Source: Malassezia japonica
Taxonomy: Eukaryota; Basidiomycota; Malasseziomycetes; Malasseziales; Malasseziaceae
NCBI RefSeq assembly: GCF_029542785.1
Contig: NC_083370.1
Span: 930,001 to 994,000 of the forward strand
DNA: 64,000 bases
Direction of reading: 5' to 3'
This document shows, piece by piece, positions 57,389 through 64,000 of this stretch. Below the pieces are notes generated by a model. It saw only the letters and a program-made list of their open reading frames with translations, did not search any database and was not told the origin of the DNA. The position numbers and the translations under genes are program-made. Position 1 is the first letter of the stretch, and the number at the start of each line of letters is the position of its first letter.

Positions 57389-58807
57389 ATGGTGCTTCCT
57401 GAACGCTACTCGCTCACGACCGAGGCGCAGAGCCCGGAACGGCAGCTGCCCGCGCCGAGTCCCAAGTTCCTGCAGTTTATGCGCTTCGCCTTTGCCATGC
57501 TGATCTGTCTCATGGCGCTCGCGACGGCGATTATGGCCATTCTTGCGGTGAACTACTTCCGCACTCACAAGCCGGTCATCACGCCTTCCTGGGGTAGTTT
57601 GATCTTCTTGATTGTGATGGGCTTCCTTACCTCGATCATCTACTTTGGCTATTACATTTTCCTGCCGCCGCTTCCGTTTATTCGCCGCGGCTCGTTCCTC
57701 AGCTCCTTGTTTATGATGAAAATTGACCTCCTGTTCCAGTTCGGCATGTGCTCCATCTGGATCAGTGGCGCATTGGCATACGCGTCCGATTTCCGTGGCC
57801 GCGAAAACTGCATGTTTGATGGATACTATCACTATCCCAAGCCCTCCGACTGGAATCACGCGTGCGACCTCCTGAACTGGACCGTCCCGCTTGCTTACGC
57901 AACCTTTGGTCTCGAGGCCGGTCTGCTCGGTTTTGAGCTGCTGTTTACTTCGTACATCTTCCTGTTCATTGACCAGGAAGTGCTGAACGAGGTCAACTAC
58001 GAATGGGGCCGTCGCGCGTACGAGTTCCAGCACCAGCCGCCATCGGCGCTTTCCTCGTTCAACAACCCGATGCAGTACCGCGCGCAGTCGCGCAACATCA
58101 GCGGTGGCAAGCCGGGCGGTGCGCGCCTGTTCGGCAAGGAGGAGCCCGACATGTACGAGCAGTACAACGAAAAGCGCTACTACGACGAAGACGCGGGCCG
58201 CACCGGATACAAGTCGGGCGGCGGTTTTGCCAACGGAACACCGGATGGCATGTCGGAGTACTCGTCAGAGTATTCGTCGTCGGGCCAGCGCAGCCGCCGC
58301 GGCGCAGCCTACAACGACCCCAGCTCTTACTCGGGCTCCGAGACGAGCACCATGGCCAGTCTGTCGAACTACCACGGTGGCGCGTACTCGCGCCAGAGCG
58401 TCAACAGCCGCCGCGCGGGCCTCGCCGAGGCCCCGATGCCGGCCGGTGCGGGTGGGACCAGCGCGCTGCGCGCCCCGTCGTGGACCGCGCCCAGTATCAC
58501 CTCGGACGGCGACACGATGCGCGACTCGATCTCGCCGCCGGGATCACGCACAGGTGTTGCTGGTCAAAACCGCCGCGTCTCGGCCCCGGTGTCGCTTGGC
58601 TCGCGCGGCCGCCGTGGCGCTGCGTACGCAGCGAGCGAGGATGGATTCGACGACCCCGATGAGTACAGGACTGCTGTGCCTTCAGAGGGTGTGACGCGCT
58701 CGGCCTCTACGCGTGGCGCACGCCCGGTGGGACCGCGTACGAAGCAGATGCCTCGTCGGCGCATGAGTGCCGACGAAGAATCTGGATGGCACCTTCGTGA
58801 AGTTTAA
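57389..58807 (+). CDS. MARVEL-type four-helix membrane protein with disordered tail
   Basis: Single exon, 472 aa from the ATG at 57389. Four membrane helices are visible: MRFAFAMLICLMALATAIMA (about residue 30-55), SLIFLIVMGFLTSIIYFGYY, IDLLFQFGMCSIWISGALAY and VPLAYATFGLEAGLLGFELL. The arrangement, with a Cys/Asp-rich short loop (FRGRENCMFDGYYH) before the fourth helix, is that of MARVEL proteins common in basidiomycetes. The remaining 260 residues are Ser/Gly/Arg/Tyr-rich and cytosolic, with many RRxS sites. Fungal MARVEL proteins often mark plasma-membrane domains; the specific role is unknown. Confidence 0.75.
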   Translation: MVLPERYSLTTEAQSPERQLPAPSPKFLQFMRFAFAMLICLMALATAIMAILAVNYFRTHKPVITPSWGSLIFLIVMGFLTSIIYFGYYIFLPPLPFIRRGSFLSSLFMMKIDLLFQFGMCSIWISGALAYASDFRGRENCMFDGYYHYPKPSDWNHACDLLNWTVPLAYATFGLEAGLLGFELLFTSYIFLFIDQEVLNEVNYEWGRRAYEFQHQPPSALSSFNNPMQYRAQSRNISGGKPGGARLFGKEEPDMYEQYNEKRYYDEDAGRTGYKSGGGFANGTPDGMSEYSSEYSSSGQRSRRGAAYNDPSSYSGSETSTMASLSNYHGGAYSRQSVNSRRAGLAEAPMPAGAGGTSALRAPSWTAPSITSDGDTMRDSISPPGSRTGVAGQNRRVSAPVSLGSRGRRGAAYAASEDGFDDPDEYRTAVPSEGVTRSASTRGARPVGPRTKQMPRRRMSADEESGWHLREV

Positions 58808-59008
58808 TGCTATCGGCCATCCTTGATACCCTTGTCTGTCTGATTCACGCGCCTCTGCGCGAATGTTGGACGGTGAAGATTGTTGTTGCGGTTGCTCCTG
58901 TAACGGACCGCCTCTATGTACCTGTACGAGTTGTTCATCGTGCCCAGCACGCGAAATAAATACATTGAAAATACCCTCCCTGCCTGTTCACCCGGTCGCG
59001 TGACGCGC

Positions 59009-59546
59009 TTACGCCGCCTCGCCGTCGTCCATCGGCTCGTGAGCCGCGGCGGGTGTCGCGACCGCCGGCGCAGCATCTTCCGCGCCGCTCTGCGCACCAG
59101 GAAGCCAGTAGCCCGCCAAAAGCTCGCTGCATTCGCGTTTGTACGCGTCGGTATCGCGCAGGAGCGTCTCGGCCTCGCTATTGCGCGCGTCGGACATTTG
59201 GGACTGTGACAAGAGTAGCGAGAGTTTCAGCGAGTCCGACAAGAGGTAGAGCGATTGCGCGGCGCGCACCTGTCTGTAAGCGACATAGCGACATACCATG
59301 CTGTCTGCACGGGTCTCTAGCTGAAAGGACTCGCGGCTCACGTCAAAGTGGTCTTTCCCGCCAATCTGCATTAGGAATACGCGGACGTACACGGCTCAGG
59401 TTGATGATCTCCTTGTAATTGTCCATTAGGGTCTCTACATCGGCATCGATTCGCTTGTTTACCGCCTCTTCCAACGCATCGAGATGCGCTGTATTTCCTG
59501 CATGGGCCTCTGGCTCGGGGGCAGGGTGCCTGGAAGCCTCTGCCAT
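59009..59546 (-). CDS. Mediator subunit 22 (Srb6-like), 3 exons
   Basis: Exons 59546-59391, 59365-59297 and 59269-59009 give 161 aa, with introns of 25 and 27 nt. The helical Med22 order is present: LDALEEAVNKRIDADVETLM, DNYKEIINLSR, DHFDVSRESFQLETRADSMV, RAAQSLYLLSDSLKLSLLLS, then an acidic/Ala tail. Med22 lies in the head module of Mediator and contacts Med11 and Med17. The 27-nt intron has no stop and is a multiple of three, so its retention would insert nine residues in the helix before RAAQSL. Similarity is in helix pattern and motif order, so confidence is moderate to high. Confidence 0.8.
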
Positions 59547-60101
59547 GGCGTTCCGGAGTAACGGCCGTAACCTCCACGTGTGGCAGTGGAGCAAGGCAGG
59601 GCGGCGTGTCGCTCGAGAGGGGGGGGGGCGCAAGGAAGGAAGGTGACCATAGCCAAGCGAGCTATTCACACTACATCGGCTTTATATTACTATGCTCCCA
59701 CATAGGAGAATGGGCAGGGCAGTGCCTTACCCCAGCTCGCGCGCGCGCCAAAAGGATCGGACGCGGTGCTCGCCAAGCCGACCCGCAGCAGCGGAGGCGC
59801 CGCCGGGCGAGTGCGGGCGTGATTTTTAGAATTAAATTTTATGTTTGCCCCGACCCAGCGCAGGCAGGAGAAACGCATCCGTACTCACCTTTGCTGTCCG
59901 CCACTTGCGCCGAAAGCAGGCGCTGCGTGCAAGACTCCTTGTACCCTCACAGCAGAGTCAGTTAAACGAAGGCGCTTGGTGCGTCTATCCGGTGTACTGC
60001 AGCACAAGAGGACAACGAGGCCTGCATTGCTCCCTGCTGGGTGGGTGTTTGGGCAGCGGCCGTAAGCCCTTGATCGTGCAAAGCACCTAATCTTGTACAC
60101 A
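59547..60101. other. 555-bp divergent intergenic region (MED22 / MUB1)
   Basis: Contains the 5' regions of both genes. I see no tRNA, coding frame or repeat that can be supported. Confidence 0.4.
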
Positions 60102-62776
60102 ATGAGGGAGAGTAACTTTAGCAATCCTCAACAGAACCGAGCATGTGCTTCGATTTCTGCTGTGGTCTATGACCGTCGAGGTACGTACTGTGGCTGTGTG
60201 CATGTTGTGGGTCAAAGGATGATCCCACAATATATAGAGTCAAGCACGGAAGCTGTACGGGAGCCTACGTGCCCCTGCGGTGTTGTCGAACCTTTATCTC
60301 TGATTCCCACAACATGCACACACGATGAGAACGATACTGACCGCCAGCACTCGACTGCACTGCGACCCTGCCGTTGGTCAACTCCCTGAACCACTTTGCA
60401 TACCTTGCGTCGACCTCTCCTCGCATCCGTGAGATGGTCACGATGGACGGCGGCCTCGAGCGGCTCGTCCACATTCTCCGCGCGTCGCCACGCCGGGTTC
60501 CCACACACATTCGCGATGCGAGCGTCTACAACGACCTGCAAGGGAACTGGAAATGGAGCCTCGCCTTCCAGTGCGTGGTCAACATTGGTGTCCGTGGCAG
60601 TGAGGCGATCCGTACGCGGGTCGTCGAAGCTGGCATGGCGCCCATCATTGTCCGCGTCCTGGAGTCCTTCTTGATCGCGGCCGACTCGCAGAAAGAGGAG
60701 TTTGGCCGTCGGGCCATGCAAGCCGAGCCGCATGAGATGCGTCGCTCCGTATACCCCAGCACCGAGCAGGAACACGCGGAGAATGTGCGCGATCCGACGC
60801 CTGATGCCGCGTCGATTGCCGCGTCGACGACGCGCCCGGCAACCCCGATGGAGATGGAAGTCGTGCTCCCGTCCTCGGCTAGTGTCCACGATACAGAGAT
60901 GGACTCGGCCCATGCTGAGGGCAGCGCATCGTCGTGCTGGACCGATCGCAGCATGAACGACACGGAGCGCACTCGCTCCCACGCCAACGAGTGCTTTGGC
61001 GATGCAAGCGCCAGCGGCAGTGCCAGCGAGTGCGCCGAGGATACCGAAATGTATACGGAGGGCGAAGAAGCTGAGAGCGGCAAGCGCGACGCGGTCGATG
61101 CGACGCCGCGGCCCCGCGGCCACCGCCTCGACGAGCCGCGTGGGGCCGCACAAGAGACGTCGCCGAGCGCTGCGCCACTGCGCCACGAGCTGCTCGACGC
61201 CGCCCGTACGCCCCGCCCGACGCGCACCGTGATGCCCGATATGCGCGCCGAGGCCCCGCGTGCGCCAATGCCCAGCCATGTGTACCGTGAAGAGGAGGTG
61301 CTAATGAGTCTTCAGCTGCTCGCCTATCTCTCGAAATACCCCCACGTGCGTCTCTTTTTCCACAATGCAGACGTGCGTGACGACATGCTCTTCTGCCCCG
61401 AGTGGCCGGAAGAGACGATGCCGAACCGCTCGTGGAGCCCGTCGGACCCGGTGAAGCGCAATGTCTTTTCGGTGGCGGAGCGCTTCACGCTGCGCTCGTC
61501 GCGCAGCACCGGGAGCACGGGCGCCTTGAACGCATTCTTCCCCCGCCTTGGCCACGAGATCCAGTACTGGGCCGGGGTCGTGATGCGCAACGCGTGCCGC
61601 AAGGACGAGTCGCGTGGCGGTATCCGCCAGTGCGCCAACATGCTCTGTGGCAAGTGGGAGTCGTACCCCCGCGAGTTTGCCAAGTGCCGCCGCTGCCGCA
61701 AGGCCAAGTACTGCTCGAAGCAGTGCCAGAGCAAGGGCTGGCAGATGGGCCACCGCTTCTGGTGCAGCGCACGCGACGACGCGGAAGGCCGTGATGTGAA
61801 GAAAAAGGATGCGCCGCGTACGGCGTCCCACCCCGAGCCCGAGATGGAGGTCGGCACCCCGATGCACGCCCAGAGCCCCGCGCCGGAGCCTGTGCCGCAA
61901 GCCCCCCCTGTGCCTGCACAGCCTGCTGAGCAGCACCAGCACTATATGCGCCCGCTCGGCGCACGTGCGCTCCCGTCGACCATGGTCCGCTCGACCTCGC
62001 AGCAGATGCCGCAGATGCGCGGCGTCAGCGCCGCGAGTGTCGAGACGATCGACCCCGACATGAGCGACAGCGCGCCGCCGACCGCACCGCCGTCGGACGC
62101 GCCGAGTCCCGCGCTGGCGCCGCGCACCGGGGGTCCGTTCAACGGGCACCCTCTGCCGCCCCCGATCATTGCGGGGTCGCTGAATGTGCACGAGTCGGAC
62201 CCTGCGGCGACGACGCTGCGCGAGCACGAAGTGCAGGACGTGCAGGACCACGGCGTGCTCGAGGTGATTGCCGCCTCGTGGCCTGCGCAGGGCCGCCCTC
62301 CGGCTTCCCCGTCGTCGCACGAGCGGGGCGTGCCGGAAGACTACGACCTTGGCATCCACCTCCCCAACAACCCCGTGCTCCTCCCTCCCTCTAGCCCCGG
62401 CAGTGACGAGGCGAACGGCGCGTACGGCGCCCGGCGCGTCAGTGCGCTCACGTCCTGGAACATGTCACGCCAACTGAGTGTGCGCAACCGCCACCGTACG
62501 GCACGTGCCATTTCGTCGAGCCTGCTGAGCAATAGCATCTCGGCGAGCGACTTGACGATGGACGATGCTCCGCATGCAGCGGAAGCACCGCGTCTCTCGA
62601 CGAACAACCTCCGCAACTACGACGCGTACAGCGCATCGCAGGCGCCCGAAGCGGCGCTGGCGATGCCTGCCAGTCAGCTCTTTTCGGGAATGCTGACGCA
62701 GGCCCTGCGTACCGATCCCGCGCTCGGCGAGGACGCCGAGATGGAAAACGTCTCGGGGCCGTCGCGTGCGTGGTAG
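60102..62776 (+). CDS. MUB1: MYND-finger protein Mub1/samB, 2 exons
   Basis: Exon 1 (60102-60180) encodes MRESNFSNPQQNRACASISA, the conserved Mub1/samB start, and joins exon 2 (60348-62776) across a 167-nt intron, giving 835 aa (DRRALDCTATLPLVNSLNHF at the junction). An armadillo-like segment follows (TSTSPRIREMVTMDGGLERL, WKWSLAFQCVVNIGVRGSEA), then a long disordered region, LMSLQLLAYLSKYPHVRLFF, and the MYND zinc finger (CANMLCGKWESYPREFAKCR, CRKAKYCSKQCQSKGWQMGH, FWC). In yeast Mub1 works with Ubr2 in ubiquitylation of Rpn4; samB controls morphogenesis in Aspergillus. The C-terminal 300 residues are Pro/Ser-rich. Confidence 0.92.
60195..60322 (+). ncRNA. Candidate C/D-box snoRNA within the MUB1 intron
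   Basis: The intron contains a perfect 17-bp inverted repeat, left arm 60195-60211 (tgtgtgcatgttgtggg) and right arm 60306-60322. Directly inside it lie AGGATGA (60216-60222, one mismatch to the C box) and a perfect D box CTGA (60300-60303). This is the expected geometry of an intronic C/D snoRNA closed by an unusually long terminal stem. I do not recognise the guide sequence before the D box. A structural role in splicing the long intron is an alternative. Confidence 0.45.
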
Positions 62777-62808
62777 GCGCGGCCTGCCCTGTGTATGTCT
62801 ATGTAACC

Positions 62809-64000
62809 CTATTGCCCCTGATGCATCCCATGCTCCGACCCACGATAGTAGTCGCTGACCAAGTAGAGACTGCCGCACACGACCACAATGTCGAGCGATG
62901 CAGAAGACTCGGATTTCGACGCAAGTGCCCATGCGAGGGCATCGCGCAGCGCATCGCAGGTGTGCACGCGATCCACCGGCAGGTCGGACGCGTGCAGCGC
63001 CTGGGTGAGCTCGGCGGGGGGCGCCGGCTGCACCCACGGCATGCCCTCGACCGGCGTCGAAAAGGGGACGAGGCCGACGCGCTGCGACGTGCACTCCCAC
63101 GCCCCGGCGCCACGCCGTGTGCCAAGCAACGCACGCAGCATTGCCGTCGCGTCTTTGCCTTTGGAAAAGGCCATGATCCACGTCAGCGACACGGTGACGG
63201 GGCGTGCCGCCATCGACGCGTAGGTATCCAGGCACTGGTCGAGGTACTGCCGTAACGCGATGGCCGACGCCTCGTTATGCGCACCGTCGAGTAGCAGGGG
63301 GGTATGTTGGCCGAGTGTCCGCCATTCGCTCCGGCCCTCCCAGTGGTAGTGCGCAAGGGCGCGCTGGACACGGGTCTCGCTCGCCGCGTCCCCGCCAAAG
63401 AGGCGCGTGCGTATCGCATCGCGCAAGGCTTGGCGCGCGGGCGCACCGTCATCGGACGCGTGCGTGGTATCGTGCGCGATGCTCCAGAGGGTCTGTAGGG
63501 CCGTGGTGCACCCAGAGAGGCGCGCGAGCGTCGCCTCGAGCGACACGTCGACGTGCGCGTCGACCGGCGCAGCGCCGACGGCCGTGCCGGTCGCGTGCAG
63601 CGGAAACGAGAACGAGACAGGCGCACGCAGCCGCGCGACATCGCTGCCGGTCGGCGGCGTGCCGCGTCGCACCGCGTCCCAAGGAATGAGCGCAGGCGCG
63701 ACACGTGCGTGCTTGTCGGAGCACGCCTGCTGCAGCGACTCGACGAGCGCCGCGTCCGCGTTGGGCACGTTTGCTGTGGAAACGGAGCCGAGCATACCGA
63801 CGCGCTGGTCGGCGACGACGCACAGCCCATTTTCCTTGATAATCCCCGCCTTTTCGCGCGCAATGGCCGCGAGGCCGTGACCGAGCAGTCCTTCGTGGTC
63901 GCGTGCAATCGGGCAAATGACGCTCGCAAGGACGTTTTCGTCCGGAAAGACGTTGGTCGCATCCAGGCGCCCTCCCAAGCCGACCTCGATGAGCAGGACG
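62809..64000 (-). CDS. FOL3: Dihydrofolate synthase / folylpolyglutamate synthase family, cut by window edge
   Basis: The minus frame is open from the right edge to the stop at 62809 (about 397 codons), so the N-terminus and P-loop lie outside. The visible part has the Mur-ligase-like [16 protein letters not shown] motif, [53 protein letters not shown] (the DGAHN motif) and a C-terminal domain with [20 protein letters not shown] and [13 protein letters not shown]. This order fits fungal Fol3, which adds glutamate to dihydropteroate, though Met7-type folylpolyglutamate synthase shares these motifs. It feeds the folate pool used by the thymidylate synthase encoded 7 kb away. Confidence 0.85.
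   Translation of the reverse strand, partial: VLLIEVGLGGRLDATNVFPDENVLASVICPIARDHEGLLGHGLAAIAREKAGIIKENGLCVVADQRVGMLGSVSTANVPNADAALVESLQQACSDKHARVAPALIPWDAVRRGTPPTGSDVARLRAPVSFSFPLHATGTAVGAAPVDAHVDVSLEATLARLSGCTTALQTLWSIAHDTTHASDDGAPARQALRDAIRTRLFGGDAASETRVQRALAHYHWEGRSEWRTLGQHTPLLLDGAHNEASAIALRQYLDQCLDTYASMAARPVTVSLTWIMAFSKGKDATAMLRALLGTRRGAGAWECTSQRVGLVPFSTPVEGMPWVQPAPPAELTQALHASDLPVDRVHTCDALRDALAWALASKSESSASLDIVVVCGSLYLVSDYYRGSEHGMHQGQ

Noticed and set aside
1..64000. Transposons, CRISPR arrays, prophage or horizontally acquired islands
   Set aside because: No terminal repeats, transposase or reverse-transcriptase motifs, spacer arrays or blocks of unusual composition were seen.

Overview
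The window is nuclear DNA from a compact fungal genome. Its chitin synthase, glyoxal oxidase, Mub1/samB, Dpm3, Zim17, a CDC25-type RasGEF with an N-terminal SH3 domain, and very small GT-AG introns point to a basidiomycete yeast of the Ustilaginomycotina, most likely Malassezia. That assignment is an inference from gene content, high GC and intron style; no rRNA or mitochondrial marker is present. Genes sit almost end to end on both strands. I see no mobile elements, CRISPR arrays or recent insertions. || Layout. 1-9.5 kb: N-terminal half of PI 4-kinase STT4 (runs off the left edge), proteasome chaperone PSMG4, two mitochondrial small-subunit proteins (uS9m, uS11m), DPM3, HAT1, TIP41. 9.5-14.1 kb: two dienelactone-hydrolase-family paralogs flanking ZIM17 and the zinc transporter MSC2. 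14.2-24.1 kb: CDC25-like RasGEF, an intron-containing tRNA-Asp, an unrecognised 493-aa gene, a WDR68-like WD40 protein, MCM5, prohibitin 2. 24.2-32.6 kb: an SH3/Ras-association polarity-type protein and a class IV (Chs3-type) chitin synthase. 33.2-42.9 kb: SF3B6, a FIST-like protein, a degenerate MoaC-like protein, PrpF, UDP-glucose 4-epimerase, and three poorly characterised genes, one of them possibly Rec114-like. 43.4-51.5 kb: RPL12, RACK1 with an intronic U24 snoRNA, an RRM protein, a membrane-anchored glyoxal oxidase, a mitochondrial carrier. 51.6-64 kb: SEC24, a histidine-phosphatase/thymidylate synthase fusion, a MARVEL protein, MED22, MUB1, and a dihydrofolate synthase that runs off the right edge. 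|| The gene models required systematic intron removal. I could place 54 introns by frame and protein-family continuity. Twenty-five are exactly 22 nt and twelve are 23 nt, with GTACGT-like donors and a CTNAC-type branch motif only a few bases from the terminal AG. The few longer introns (29-225 nt) lie mainly in RPL12, RACK1, the RRM gene, SEC24 and MUB1, and the two longest carry snoRNA-like elements. || Items that most deserve attention: (1) the near-uniform 22-nt micro-introns, (2) a 7-nt microexon between two of them in the carrier gene, (3) the single-ORF fusion of a phosphoglycerate-mutase-type phosphatase to thymidylate synthase, (4) a MoaC-fold protein lacking the CHP catalytic motif, (5) a probable GT-GG intron, (6) the RACK1 start codon split by an intron, and (7) snoRNA signals in two introns. 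Many neighbours are divergent with 20-90 bp between start codons or convergent with 2-20 bp between stops, so shared promoters and overlapping 3' ends are probably the rule.
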